Part shown: in pieces, positions 41,709 to 50,601 of the stretch
Numbering within the stretch: position 1 is the stretch's first letter
Layout: each line of letters begins with the position of its first letter
Assembly (NCBI GenBank): GCA_016215025.1
Contig: JACRMI010000133.1
Coordinates: forward strand, 35,804 to 99,803
Length of the DNA: 64,000 nucleotides
From: Chloroflexota bacterium
GTDB lineage: Bacteria; Chloroflexota; Anaerolineae; UBA4142
Direction: 5' to 3'
The notes under the pieces: model-generated
The model's input: the letters and a program-made list of their open reading frames with translations, nothing else
The model's database searches: none
Told to the model about the DNA's origin: nothing
Translations under genes and position numbers: made by a program

Positions 41709-42284
41709 TTGCACTACGCTCAACCGCGTATACACACTTCCTGTCGGTCGCAATTCACTCTTCATCAGACTGACATGATCGACATGCAACTCGCCTAGCA
41801 TTCCAACCTGCGCGCGGTCGATCATCTCGCCAATGAATCGTCGATCATTCGGCGACGCATCACGCTTGACGCGCCCAATCGTCAAATGCGGCGTGAACAG
41901 TCGATCCTCGCGCGCAAAACCAAGCGCCGCACATGCATCTTCGATTTTCTGTGCCAGCTCCGTCGCAATCTCGACTTGACCTTCTGCGCCAACCCAAACG
42001 ATATTCGGTCGCCGCGTGTTTGGAAACGCGCCTATGCCGCGCAACGTGAGTGCGAACGGCGGAATCCCTTTGCTCGCCTCGGCAATCGCATTTTGTAGCG
42101 CGGGCAGCCTGCCCGCGTCCACATCGCCCAAAAACTTGAGCGTGATATGAATGCTCTCCGGCGCAGTCCATCGCACCGATTTCGCCGCGCGTTCGGCTTT
42201 CAACTTTGCTGGCACATCGCCCAGCGCGCGACGAATCGCGTCGTCGAGTTCAATCGCGATGAAGGATCGGATCAAGTCTGCCAT
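41694..42284 (-). CDS. thpR: RNA 2',3'-cyclic phosphodiesterase, 196 aa
   Basis: 2H phosphoesterase with two HxTx motifs: HITLKFLGDV at about residue 45 and HLTIGRVKR at about 135. The N-terminus RSFIAIELDDAIRRAL is standard. Hydrolyses 2',3'-cyclic phosphate RNA ends. Divergent from ychF. Confidence 0.93.
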   Translation of the reverse strand: MADLIRSFIAIELDDAIRRALGDVPAKLKAERAAKSVRWTAPESIHITLKFLGDVDAGRLPALQNAIAEASKGIPPFALTLRGIGAFPNTRRPNIVWVGAEGQVEIATELAQKIEDACAALGFAREDRLFTPHLTIGRVKRDASPNDRRFIGEMIDRAQVGMLGELHVDHVSLMKSELRPTGSVYTRLSVVQLVNM

Positions 42285-42335
42285 GTCGTTCGCCTCCTGT
42301 GTACATTGTCCGACAAACGGATTTGAATGTCAACT

Positions 42336-42363
42336 TTGTTTTTTGAAAATCGTGTGCTATACT
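42336..42363 (+). promoter_or_regulatory. Predicted promoter giving a leaderless ychF transcript
   Basis: TTGTTT, 16 bases, TGCTATACT with extended -10. The ATG of ychF begins 7 bases after the -10 box, leaving no room for a ribosome binding site. Confidence 0.55.
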
Positions 42364-42369
42364 CGCATC

Positions 42370-43464
42370 ATGCAAATCGGAATCATTGGACTACCTAACA
42401 GCGGCAAGACAACTATTTTCAACGCGTTGACGCGCGGACAAATCGAAACGGCGGCGTATTCGTCGGGCAAGCTCGAAGTACACACCGCGATGGTCGATGT
42501 GCCGGATGTGCGCGTCGATACGCTTTCGAAAATGTTCAAGCCGAAGAAAACCACACGCGCGCAGGTGCAGTACAACGACATCGCGGGACTCGCGCGCGGT
42601 ATCGGCGAAAAAGGCGGGATGGACGGCAACCTGCTCAATCAAATCGTCCAGAACGATGCGCTGCTGCACGTCGTCCGCGCCTTCGACGATCCCAACGTCC
42701 CACACATCGAAGAGACGATTGATCCGCAGCGCGACCTCGAAATTCTCGACACCGAACTCATTCTCTCCGACTTGGGACTGGTTGAGAAACGATTGGGACG
42801 AATTCACGCGCAGCTTTTGAAACACGGCGGCACCCAAGCCGAACGCGAAGCGATGACGAAAGAGCAAGCACTGCTGCAACGTTTTCAACCACAATTGGAA
42901 GCCGGCCAACCAATCCGCGATATGGAATTATCGGCGGAGGATTTGCGCCTCATCAAGAATCTCGCCCTCGTCACGCACAAGCCGCAACTGGTCGTGCTCA
43001 ACATTGGCGAACGCACTGACAAGGAAGCAAGCGCAATCGTCAAGTACGATCATCAAAAGACAGTGCTCGTCGCGCTGCAAGGCAAACTTGAAATGGAATT
43101 GGCGCAAATGTCGCCGGAGGATGCGCAGGAATTTTTGAAAGAGTACGGCATCGCCGAGCCAGGTCTATTGAGAATGATTCGCTTGTCGTACGCCCTGTTG
43201 GGCTTGCATTCCTTTCTCACCACCGGCGAAGACGAAGTGCGCGCCTGGACGATTCCCGTCGGCGCAAACGCCGTCGATGCCGCAGCCGCAATTCACACCG
43301 ATCTCGCGCGCGGATTCATTCGCGCCGAAGTCATTGCGTATGAGGATTTGATAAAGTCAGGCGATTTTGCCGAAGCGCGCAAGCATGGCTTGCTTCGGCT
43401 CGAAGGCAAAGAATACATCGTCAAAGACGGCGACATTCTGAACATTCGATTCAACGTATCGTAA
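42370..43464 (+). CDS. ychF: Redox-regulated ATPase/GTPase YchF (Obg family), 364 aa
   Basis: P-loop GLPNSGKTTIFNALT at the N-terminus, switch region QYNDIAGLARGIGEKGGMDG, NIGERTDKEA near the specificity loop and the C-terminal TGS domain (TGEDEVRAWTIPVGANAVDA to the end). Binds ATP and the ribosome and acts in stress responses. The frame is open further upstream to 42151 inside thpR, but the family start is the ATG at 42370. Confidence 0.96.
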   Translation: MQIGIIGLPNSGKTTIFNALTRGQIETAAYSSGKLEVHTAMVDVPDVRVDTLSKMFKPKKTTRAQVQYNDIAGLARGIGEKGGMDGNLLNQIVQNDALLHVVRAFDDPNVPHIEETIDPQRDLEILDTELILSDLGLVEKRLGRIHAQLLKHGGTQAEREAMTKEQALLQRFQPQLEAGQPIRDMELSAEDLRLIKNLALVTHKPQLVVLNIGERTDKEASAIVKYDHQKTVLVALQGKLEMELAQMSPEDAQEFLKEYGIAEPGLLRMIRLSYALLGLHSFLTTGEDEVRAWTIPVGANAVDAAAAIHTDLARGFIRAEVIAYEDLIKSGDFAEARKHGLLRLEGKEYIVKDGDILNIRFNVS

Positions 43465-43469
43465 AACAG

Positions 43470-43506
43470 AAACCCGACAGGTCTTGGAGACCTGTCGGGT
43501 TTTCTC
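43470..43506 (+). terminator. Terminator after ychF
   Basis: AAACCCGACAGGTCT/AGACCTGTCGGGTTT with flanking A and T runs; reads in both directions and also reaches the stop of the convergent gene. Confidence 0.9.
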
Positions 43507-44225
43507 TATCGTGGCACTTGCGTTGGCTTTTTCAAAAACTGATTTATCATCCATCCGAATGATTTCGGTTGTTGATCCATGTCCTCTTGAATCAGTTCGA
43601 TGCGTCGCCACACAAGTTGCGCTTCTTCTGGCTCGACGTATTTATCCAGTACTTTTTCCAGCGTCACCGTGTTGTCGTACACGGTATGGAACAAAGCCCA
43701 TTGATTTCGACACAGCTTGGCGATGTACTCATGATCAATTTGGTCTTGTACCTCACCTTTTGCCACGCGATGATCGAGCAAAAGTGCAACCGCGTCTTGG
43801 ATATCCTTCTCTTCAAATTTGCGCCGCAGCAATTTGATCAGCAACAAATCGGAAGGCGATAATGTCGGCGATGCCAGCGCCAAGCGCGGTTTCAAATCGA
43901 CGCGATAATCGGCGGTGAAATCCGGCGTCGTCAATTCGATTTCGATGCCGTCCTTGTCGAATACCATTCGGTCGGCTTGCTTGCTTTTCAGCGATGCGCC
44001 ATTCGCTCTGAAAATTTCCGCGATGGCATCCCACTCTTCAAGTGGCGCGACGAAATCCAAATCCTTGATCGAGCGCTGCAACGATGGTTTGGTTTCAATG
44101 CTGGGGCACGTCAGCACGACGGCGACGCCGCCCAGCACACGCAGCGTTAATTTTCGCGGAGCGTGCGTCGCCGCATCGACGAGCGTTTTGGCGAGCACGG
44201 TGAGTTGGTCAATAGTTGTTGTCAT
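43506..44225 (-). CDS. Nucleotidyltransferase-like protein, 239 aa
   Basis: The pattern LRVLGGVAVVL followed by RSIKDLDFVAP fits the nucleotidyltransferase fold (Gly-Gly then Asp-x-Asp) of AbiEii/MenA-like proteins, and a third acidic residue could be in GIEIELTTPDF. The C-terminal half is helical (DLLLIKLLRRKFEEKDIQDA). On the minus strand a TATAAT box ends only about 8 bases before the ATG at 44225, so the mRNA may be leaderless. No partner toxin or antitoxin gene is adjacent. Confidence 0.65.
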   Translation of the reverse strand: MTTTIDQLTVLAKTLVDAATHAPRKLTLRVLGGVAVVLTCPSIETKPSLQRSIKDLDFVAPLEEWDAIAEIFRANGASLKSKQADRMVFDKDGIEIELTTPDFTADYRVDLKPRLALASPTLSPSDLLLIKLLRRKFEEKDIQDAVALLLDHRVAKGEVQDQIDHEYIAKLCRNQWALFHTVYDNTVTLEKVLDKYVEPEEAQLVWRRIELIQEDMDQQPKSFGWMINQFLKKPTQVPR

Positions 44226-44249
44226 GGTCGCGATTATAACATACATTGG

Positions 44250-44346
44250 GACGCGGACAAACGCGGATTAACGCGGACAATTTATTTTTCTGCGCTTGTC
44301 TGCGTGACTGTGGCTGACTGTGCCAAAGTGCGGCACAGCCAGTTCA
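44250..44346. repeat. Word repeats between the dehydrogenase and nucleotidyltransferase genes
   Basis: Words GACGCGGACAAACGCGGATTA and TAACGCGGACAA pair poorly with TGCGCTTGTCTGCGTG; next to them CTGTGGCTGACTGTGCC pairs with GGCACAGCCAGTTCAGCCAC. Confidence 0.6.
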
Positions 44347-44364
44347 GCCACAGCCATCCGCATC

Positions 44365-45477
44365 CTATAGTTTTGCTGCTACGGCGTCTGCCATATCCAT
44401 CGTCGAACTTTTGCCGCCCATGTCGTACGTCCGCACCTTGCCTTCGGCGATGACAGTGGCGACTGCATTCTCCAATCGATTTGCTTTCTCCGTTTCGCCG
44501 AGCCAATCGAGCATCAGCTTGGCTGCAAGGAATGTCGCAATCGGATTGACTTTGTACTGCCCGGCGTACTTGGGCGCAGAACCGTGCGTCGGTTCGAACA
44601 CCGCAAACTTGTCGCCGATGTTTCCGCTCGCGGCGAAACCCAACCCGCCGACGAGTTGCGCGCACAAATCGGAAATCACATCGCCGAAAAGATTGCTCGT
44701 CACCAGCACGCCGTACTGCTGCGGATTCTTGATGAGCCACATCGTCATTGCGTCGATGTTGGTTTCCCACAATTCGATCTTGGGAAAATCCTTGGCGACC
44801 TGGCGCGCGACGCGCGTCATCAAGCCGCTCGTCTCGCGCAGCACGTTCGGCTTTTCGACGAGCGTGACATTCGAGCAACCGTTTTTCTCTGCATAGTTGA
44901 ACGCCGCGCGCACGATCCGTTCCGCGCCGCGTCGCGTAATCACGCGCGCGGTGATCGCCATGTCGCTCGACGCAACGTCTTTGAAATTGCGCATCGGCGC
45001 GCTCACGTCTTCTAACGCGCGACGAACTGTGTCAGGGACAGGATGAAATTCAACACCCGCATACAGCCCTTCGGTATTTTCGCGAAACACGATCAAGTTA
45101 ATATCGTCGCGATAATTCAGCGGATTGCCGCGATATGCTTTGCACGGACGCAAATTCGTGTACAGATCGAACATCTGACGCAAGCGCACGATCGGGCTGC
45201 GATACACCAGACCCTTGCCCCGCAAATTCGGTGCAAGCTCTGCGTCGGCTTCCTCCTTGGGCTTGGACGTGATCGCGCCAAAGAGCGCGCACTGCGACGA
45301 TTTCAAAATGTCGATGGTGCGTTGCGGCAGTGATTCGCCTTCGTTGCACCAAAACTCCCAGCCAATATCCGCATTCACGTACTCGGCGTCCAGCTTGAGC
45401 GCGTCCAACACCACGCGCGTCGCTTGCATCACTTCAACACCCACCCCGTCTCCGGGCATCCAAGCAATCTTGTACAT
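44365..45477 (-). CDS. Isocitrate/homoisocitrate dehydrogenase family, probable homoisocitrate dehydrogenase, 370 aa
   Basis: Decarboxylating beta-hydroxyacid dehydrogenase. Signature FRENTEGLYAGVEF, the metal aspartates in NLFGDVISDLCAQLVGGLG and the nucleotide segment FEPTHGSAPKYAGQ are clear. The family includes IPMDH and tartrate dehydrogenase; the lysW, lysX, homocitrate synthase and homoaconitase genes in the same strand run make homoisocitrate dehydrogenase the best assignment. It follows the small homoaconitase subunit. Confidence 0.85.
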   Translation of the reverse strand: MYKIAWMPGDGVGVEVMQATRVVLDALKLDAEYVNADIGWEFWCNEGESLPQRTIDILKSSQCALFGAITSKPKEEADAELAPNLRGKGLVYRSPIVRLRQMFDLYTNLRPCKAYRGNPLNYRDDINLIVFRENTEGLYAGVEFHPVPDTVRRALEDVSAPMRNFKDVASSDMAITARVITRRGAERIVRAAFNYAEKNGCSNVTLVEKPNVLRETSGLMTRVARQVAKDFPKIELWETNIDAMTMWLIKNPQQYGVLVTSNLFGDVISDLCAQLVGGLGFAASGNIGDKFAVFEPTHGSAPKYAGQYKVNPIATFLAAKLMLDWLGETEKANRLENAVATVIAEGKVRTYDMGGKSSTMDMADAVAAKL

Positions 45478-45489
45478 TTTTCAACTTCC

Positions 45490-45567
45490 GCTAAAAGATT
45501 TGATTTTCACGCATCACGTATCACGAATCATGTGACACGTAATGTGTGAAGCGTGATACGTGATTCT
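45490..45567. repeat. Word hairpin between the two lysine genes
   Basis: Words CACGCATCACGTATCACGAA and ATCATGTGACACG pair with GTGTGAAGCGTGATACGTGAT. Confidence 0.75.
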
Positions 45568-46096
45568 AATCGCCGCCACTTTTTATTTCCGGCATCGGCA
45601 AATGTTCTGTGCCAAGTTTCTTACGCAACATTTGAATCAGCCCCCCCGTTTCGATGATCGTCAACAGCGATGGCGAGAGCGCGGGAAAATCGAACGAGCC
45701 AGCCACACAGCGAATTGTGTGCGCGTCGAGATCGATGTCGATTGTTTCGCCATTTTGAATCGCATCGACTGCGGGCGCAGACACAATTGGCACGAGTCCG
45801 TTGTTGACGACGTTGCGAAAGTAGATGCGTCCAAACGATTTGGCAATGATCGCCGTAACGCCGGAATATTTCAGACAGCCGACCGCTTGCTCGCGCGATG
45901 AACCGTTGCCCCAGTTTTTCCCACCGACGATAATAGCGCCGGACTGGACGTTGCTCGCAAACGTCGGATCCAAATCTTCGAGCGCGTGTTTCGCTTGCTC
46001 TTTTGGATCCGTCACCGTGTAGGTGTACTTGCCGGGAAAAATCACATCGGTGTTGACATCGTCGCCGTACTTCCACACTCGACCGTGCAAAATCAT
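45566..46096 (-). CDS. lysU: Homoaconitase small subunit (LeuD-like), 176 aa
   Basis: Swivel domain of an aconitase-type hydratase: GRVWKYGDDVNTDVIFPGKY, then GGKNWGNGSSREQAVGCLK and IIAKSFGRIYFRNVVNNGL. The YGDDVNTD and substrate-loop sequence resemble LeuD/HacB forms; the pathway context points to homoaconitate. The partner large subunit is 6 kb upstream on the same strand, beyond about ten unrelated genes, an unusual separation. Overlaps the Nudix gene by four bases. Confidence 0.87.
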   Translation of the reverse strand: MILHGRVWKYGDDVNTDVIFPGKYTYTVTDPKEQAKHALEDLDPTFASNVQSGAIIVGGKNWGNGSSREQAVGCLKYSGVTAIIAKSFGRIYFRNVVNNGLVPIVSAPAVDAIQNGETIDIDLDAHTIRCVAGSFDFPALSPSLLTIIETGGLIQMLRKKLGTEHLPMPEIKSGGD

Positions 46097-46650
46097 AAAA
46101 ACCTTCTAATCGTTTTATTGATTGTACTCATAATAGTAAAAACAACGCGCGCGGGATAAAGTTTCCAACGCGCAAAATCAATTCGTCGCTCGATGATGCT
46201 GGAGGAATTTTCAAGCGCGTCGGCGATAATCTGGCGATGCAATGGCTCCAGCCCACGCGGCAATCGATCAATCGGATACCACGCCAGCCCCATCGTCTCC
46301 AGTCCCAAGCCGCGCGCTTTGCCACCGACGACATGTCCGCGAAATGCGTACGTCAGTTGATCGCCCAGGCCGTACACGGACTGGTGCAAATATTCGCCAA
46401 CCGCACCATCCAATTCGATGATGTACCCGGTCTCTTCGCGGCATTCGCGCACTGCCGCATGCGCTGGCTCTTCGCCTTGATCGATTCCGCCGCCGGGCAA
46501 ATCCCACAGAATAAAAATCTCGCGACGCAGCAGCAAAACTTGTTGGCGATCCTCGGACAGCACGACGGCCATTGCGCCGCGACGGGTGATTGGAGGTTTA
46601 GTTGGTTGCAATGAAGAGTCCTGTTGATTTCGTAATGCGAATCGCGCCAT
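46093..46650 (-). CDS. Nudix hydrolase, 185 aa
   Basis: Nudix box GGGIDQGEEPAHAAVRECREETG at about residues 50-73 and the leading RRGAMAVVLSED are typical. Substrate unknown. The start at 46650 overlaps the methyltransferase gene by 53 bases; a shorter form starting at 46572 is possible. Ends with ATGA overlap into lysU, so it is translated with it. Confidence 0.88.
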   Translation of the reverse strand: MARFALRNQQDSSLQPTKPPITRRGAMAVVLSEDRQQVLLLRREIFILWDLPGGGIDQGEEPAHAAVRECREETGYIIELDGAVGEYLHQSVYGLGDQLTYAFRGHVVGGKARGLGLETMGLAWYPIDRLPRGLEPLHRQIIADALENSSSIIERRIDFARWKLYPARVVFTIMSTINKTIRRFL

Positions 46651-47401
46651 CGCGCGCCATGCGATCAGCGATGAATTGTCGCAACGATTCTTCGTACTCG
46701 ATGTGAAGCAGTTGCTTGCCCATAAAGCCCGACATAATGTACGCGACGAGCGGTTCGACTTCGGTCACAACCAGTGCATCATCAAAATCAAAATGCTCGA
46801 CGTGAACAAACGATTTGGCAAGCTGTTGTGCGCCGTTCTCCAACGAAAATTGTTTGCTCACGTTTGCATCCACGAGCGGCATTATGGCATGGCCAAGTAA
46901 TTCGGCTACGATGGTTTTCAACTCGCGCAAATGCGCATCGCCATTTGTCGCCGCATAGAACTTGCCATTCGCCTTAAGCACGCGACGAATTTCCGCAATC
47001 GCTCGTGATACATCAGGCACATGATAGAGCATATGATTGGCAAACACCGCGTCGAAATACTTGTCGCCGAAAGGTATGGCTTGCGCGTCGGCTTGCAGGT
47101 ACGTCGCACTTGGCAAGTGCGTCGCACATGCTTGAATCATGCCGAGCGAAAAATCGGAAAGCGTAAGCTGCCAGGTCACAGGAATGCGTGCACGATTATC
47201 GCGCCACAGCATTCCAACGCCGCAACCGATTTCAAGAATGCGTGCATCGGTTGGCAAGTCGAAATGATCCCAATACCAATCGAACCATTTCTACTTCGCG
47301 GTGCTGAATCGCTCGTGCAAAAGAATGCGTGCTTCGAGATTGTTGCTGTAGCGATATTGATCGCGGACATAGTTAGGGTCGGCGAGATCGATTCGATTCA
47401 T
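46598..47401 (-). pseudogene. SAM-dependent methyltransferase with an in-frame TAG, 267 codons
   Basis: The frame starts MNRIDLADPNYVRDQYRYSN at 47401, directly after the stop of the upstream gene. It reads normal family sequence to codon 36 (RFSTAK), then TAG at 47291-47293, then KWFDWYWDHFDLPTDARILE and the SAM motif ILEIGCGVGML. The part after TAG contains the complete Rossmann domain (YFDAVFANHMLYHVPD). So one amber codon interrupts an otherwise intact gene. Residues for ATHLPSATYL are encoded by a palindrome (47095-47130) similar to one at 24290. Confidence 0.8.
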
Positions 47402-47998
47402 CTATCTTCCAACCGGTTGCTTCAAGACAAGAAACTCGCCATTGCCAACGGGCACCAACGAAGTCAAATACCCTGGCGTGAGTTGAACAATATCGACAAA
47501 GCGCTTCATCTCGCTCTCGTGCGACACCGCATTATCGACGATCATCAATCCGCCGAGCGTCAGGATGCGCTGTAAATCACTCCACCAACCAGTGTATTCC
47601 TGTCGATCTGAATCGAGAAAGATGAGACCGAAGGAGTTGTCGGCTTGCTGCTTGAGAAAGTCGGTCGCATCGCCAAGATGCTGTTGAATCCACGGCGTCA
47701 TACTCACCCGCTCAAAATTTGCGCGCGCCATGTCGGCTTTGAATTGCGAGCGCTCAACTGTCGTCACGGTTCCGCTCAACTGTTGCACCGCGTACGCCAG
47801 CCACAGCGTTGAGTATCCATTCGACGTGCCGATTTCGAGGATGCGACGCGCTTCAATCGCGCGGGCGATCAAGAGCAAAAACTCGCCCGTGTCGCGCGTG
47901 ATGTTTAGCATCTTGCGCGTACGATCAGTGACGGTTGCATCGTTCGTCTTGCCAAATTCTTCAAGCTCTTTTAACAGCGTTGCGAGTTTTTGATTCAT
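47402..47998 (-). CDS. Class I SAM O-methyltransferase (family 3, CCoAOMT-like), 198 aa
   Basis: SAM motif ILEIGTSNGYSTLWLA at about residue 53, FLDSDRQEYTGWW with the metal aspartate and LMIVDNAVSH. Such enzymes methylate catechol-like or small phenolic substrates using a divalent metal. Its TAG stop is followed immediately by the ATG of the next methyltransferase. Confidence 0.9.
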   Translation of the reverse strand: MNQKLATLLKELEEFGKTNDATVTDRTRKMLNITRDTGEFLLLIARAIEARRILEIGTSNGYSTLWLAYAVQQLSGTVTTVERSQFKADMARANFERVSMTPWIQQHLGDATDFLKQQADNSFGLIFLDSDRQEYTGWWSDLQRILTLGGLMIVDNAVSHESEMKRFVDIVQLTPGYLTSLVPVGNGEFLVLKQPVGR

Positions 47999-48056
47999 CG
48001 ATTATTGCTGCCACAGAATTTCACAGAAACACACAGAAGAAAAAAAGTAATCAAGA

Positions 48057-48166
48057 TGTCATTCTGAGGAGCAACGACTAAACGGCGGCTTTCGGTTGAA
48101 TTCCCAGAAGCGACGAAGAATCTCCACCTTGCAATAAATAGATGCTTCGCTCCGCTCAGAATGACA
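48057..48166. repeat. REP-like element
   Basis: Begins TGTCATTCTGAGGAGC and ends CGCTCAGAATGACA, with GCGACGAAGAATCTCC inside. Confidence 0.85.
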
Positions 48167-48176
48167 GAGCTTTGAT

Positions 48177-48731
48177 TCATTTGAACACGAAATTATTATC
48201 GGCGTCGCGGAGCAATGGCGCTTGGGAATCACGCGAATTCAATATCGGATCGGCATAATGCCAATCAATCCCGATGGCGGGATCGTTCCAGCGAATGCCG
48301 CGTTCCGATTCCGGCGCATATTCGGCAGTGACTTTGTAAAGCACATCCGCCATATCGCTCAACACGCAAAAGCCATGTGCAAACCCTGGGGGCACGTAAA
48401 GCATCCGACCATTTTCGGCGGAAAGAATTTCACCCACCCACTTGCCGTACGTCGGCGAACCTTTGCGAATGTCAACCGCCACATCGAAAATTTCGCCACG
48501 CGCGACGATGAGAAACTTGCCTTGCGCGTGCGGTTCCTTTTGGTAATGCAGCCCGCGCAATACGCCACGCATCGACCGCGAGTGATTATCCTGGACGAAG
48601 GGCGGAATCCCGTGCGCAGCAAATTCGGCTTGGCGATACGTCTCGCGGAAAAAACCACGCGCATCGGGCTGCCCAGAAACCTGGACGAGAATGACGTCGG
48701 GAATTTGTAATCGTTGAAATTGAAATGGCAT
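48177..48731 (-). CDS. rfbC: dTDP-4-dehydrorhamnose 3,5-epimerase, 184 aa
   Basis: Cupin epimerase of the dTDP-rhamnose pathway: ARGFFRETYRQAEF, RGLHYQKEPHAQGK with the catalytic histidine, VAVDIRKGSPTYGKWVG and PPGFAHGFCVLSD. Full length. No rfbA, B or D gene is nearby. Confidence 0.94.
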   Translation of the reverse strand: MPFQFQRLQIPDVILVQVSGQPDARGFFRETYRQAEFAAHGIPPFVQDNHSRSMRGVLRGLHYQKEPHAQGKFLIVARGEIFDVAVDIRKGSPTYGKWVGEILSAENGRMLYVPPGFAHGFCVLSDMADVLYKVTAEYAPESERGIRWNDPAIGIDWHYADPILNSRDSQAPLLRDADNNFVFK

Positions 48732-48749
48732 CCTAAGACTCTGGAATTA

Positions 48750-49697
48750 TTATTTCGATTGAGAATTGACCAACTTTACAATCAGCGACACTCCACGTTC
48801 GGTTTGCCCTTCGCGCAGAACCCATCGCTTGTCTTCGCTCTTTGCGCGCTCGGCGGCGACCGCCAACGTTTTTGATTTTGCATCATAGTACTGCACATCA
48901 CCGCTCGCCCCGGCGAACAGCGCATCTGTCACGCCGAAATCACGTAAATACTGCACCAAGTCATCTTCGGTACCGTTGCGACCCCAGTCTGCCGGATTCG
49001 CAACGTCGCCGATCAACCCAACCCAAACGGCATGACCGGTTGGCGTTAATCCAATGGCGCACAACGCAGCAGGCGCACCCAGTGTGTACCAGGTCTCATT
49101 GGCTTTGGAGGTTTCTCCCGCTAGCGGATTCTTCAGCCTGATCTGCTTTCCATTTTTCAAAATGTAAGGAACAGAGAAACCATACGTTCCTTGGCGAACA
49201 TGTCTCAAATCGTCGGGATGGATTTGGTTATTCACAATCCGTAGAGACTGAAGCTCGACGCATCCGTCGATATGTTGCAGAAAGAAGGAGAAGGTGTCGT
49301 TGAGCGGCTCCCACTCTTTCTGCCATACTGCCCTGGCATTCTGCGGCTTGGTCAGCAACATACCATCTTCGATCAGCGGATTGAGCAACATGCCGGATTC
49401 GCCCGCATTAAAGTATGCCAATCCATCGGGAAATTTCGCAATTGCCTCGCGCACACTGAGCGCCGGATATGGCTCGACTCTTTCCGCCAAACCCATTCTC
49501 ACGTAGTAAGGTGCTATGGTCGTCGAAACTGTATCGCGTCGCAACGCTTCGTGCGAAATGATGAAATCCATCCGAATGCTATACGGATTCCAGATGATCG
49601 CATGACCGATGGTATACAGTACGCCGTCGGTATCGCGTTTTTCGAGCGGGATGAAATTGTAATTCAACAGGTTCAACTCTTGGCTTTCGTAACCCAA
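48750..49697 (-). CDS. Possible phosphodiester glycosidase-like protein, 315 aa
   Basis: No exact family is recognised. The C-terminal half (LCAIGLTPTGHAVWVGLIGD, then VQYLRDFGVTDALFAGASGDVQYYD) resembles the NAGPA/phosphodiester glycosidase domain, where the analogous end is a Gly-Gly loop. Its frame overlaps the end of the DinB gene by 25 bases. No signal peptide is apparent. Confidence 0.5.
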   Translation of the reverse strand: MGYESQELNLLNYNFIPLEKRDTDGVLYTIGHAIIWNPYSIRMDFIISHEALRRDTVSTTIAPYYVRMGLAERVEPYPALSVREAIAKFPDGLAYFNAGESGMLLNPLIEDGMLLTKPQNARAVWQKEWEPLNDTFSFFLQHIDGCVELQSLRIVNNQIHPDDLRHVRQGTYGFSVPYILKNGKQIRLKNPLAGETSKANETWYTLGAPAALCAIGLTPTGHAVWVGLIGDVANPADWGRNGTEDDLVQYLRDFGVTDALFAGASGDVQYYDAKSKTLAVAAERAKSEDKRWVLREGQTERGVSLIVKLVNSQSK

Positions 49698-50191
49698 CCG
49701 GGTGCAGTTCCCACTTTTTGTCCGAGAAGCAAATTCAACTGGGCAGCGTGTTCTTGAACGTGGCGCATGTTGTACAAGAGCAATTCAGCAAAACTCAACT
49801 CGCCCCAGCGAAACCTGCATCGTCGTTCCGCCTTTTCGTCCGTCAGCGCCTCAATCGTCGCTTGGCATTTGTTGCGAGCATGAGCGAGATATGCAAAAAG
49901 TTCGTCTCTGGTGTACGGTCGTTCGGGAACGAGACCGGCTGGGTCTAGCTCGTCAAGCGTAAAGGGTTTGGGAGGAGCGAATCCTTCCACCGCACCGGAC
50001 AAGTACAAGTCGAGCCAGAAAAGCGAGTGATACACGATATACCAATATTGCGACCACTCGGGTTGCTCCGACGGATTGTCCCACAATCGTTCGCACCAAA
50101 GATGATCGGGACAAGCGCGCACCGCATTATCGAGCATGTCGATGGCAGCGCCAAACTGCTGCCAGACGAGCGTTTTCCAAAAGTGGTCCAT
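49673..50191 (-). CDS. DinB-family protein, 172 aa
   Basis: Four-helix DinB/YfiT-type fold with a metal site of three histidines: one in IVYHSLFWLDLYL and two in NMRHVQEHAAQLN. The family includes thiol transferases and uncharacterised stress proteins. I start at 50191 with GGGAG upstream; earlier ATG codons at 50206 and 50209 overlap the RidA stop. Confidence 0.8.
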   Translation of the reverse strand: MDHFWKTLVWQQFGAAIDMLDNAVRACPDHLWCERLWDNPSEQPEWSQYWYIVYHSLFWLDLYLSGAVEGFAPPKPFTLDELDPAGLVPERPYTRDELFAYLAHARNKCQATIEALTDEKAERRCRFRWGELSFAELLLYNMRHVQEHAAQLNLLLGQKVGTAPGWVTKAKS

Positions 50192-50205
50192 CTTCGACTC
50201 CCGCA

Positions 50206-50601
50206 TCATTCCCTTGTAGTCGCAGTCAAATCCATCGTAAGCAAAACGCCGGGCTTGGGAAGCTCATTGACTCCAATCACAGTTCGCGCTGGGAGATGCT
50301 CGCCCATCATTTCGATATAGGCGCGGTTCATTTCGTCGAAATCGCGCATGTCTTTCAAAAAGACGTTGATGTGGATGACATGATTCAAATCCGAATTGAC
50401 CGACTGCAACATCACTTGAAACGATGCGAGAATCTGTTTGGTCTGCGAGTAGGCATCCGTCCCAGCCAGCTGCCCGTTCGCCGGATTGACGCCCGCCATG
50501 CCGCCGATCCGGATGAACTGACCGACCTTGGCGATGTGATTGTATGGTCCAATGGGTTTAGGTGTATTAGCGGGCGTATAGGTTTCTACAATATTTTTCA
50601 T
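50206..50601 (-). CDS. RidA family enamine/imine deaminase, 131 aa
   Basis: Removes reactive enamines from PLP enzymes. The segments PIGPYNHIAKVGQFIRIGG, INVFLKDMRDFDEMNRAY and LPARTVIGVNELP with the key arginine are typical, although some RidA positions differ (GGMAGVNPA). Overlaps the DapB-like gene by four bases. Confidence 0.9.
   Translation of the reverse strand: MKNIVETYTPANTPKPIGPYNHIAKVGQFIRIGGMAGVNPANGQLAGTDAYSQTKQILASFQVMLQSVNSDLNHVIHINVFLKDMRDFDEMNRAYIEMMGEHLPARTVIGVNELPKPGVLLTMDLTATTRE

Noticed and set aside
44365..45477. Assignment as isopropylmalate dehydrogenase (leuB)
   Set aside because: Family sequence alone allows it, but lysW, lysX and homocitrate synthase in the same run make homoisocitrate dehydrogenase more likely; not proven.
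46598..47401. General pyrrolysine or stop-codon reassignment in this genome
   Set aside because: TAG terminates many genes here at natural ends, so global reassignment is not supported; only local recoding or error remains possible.
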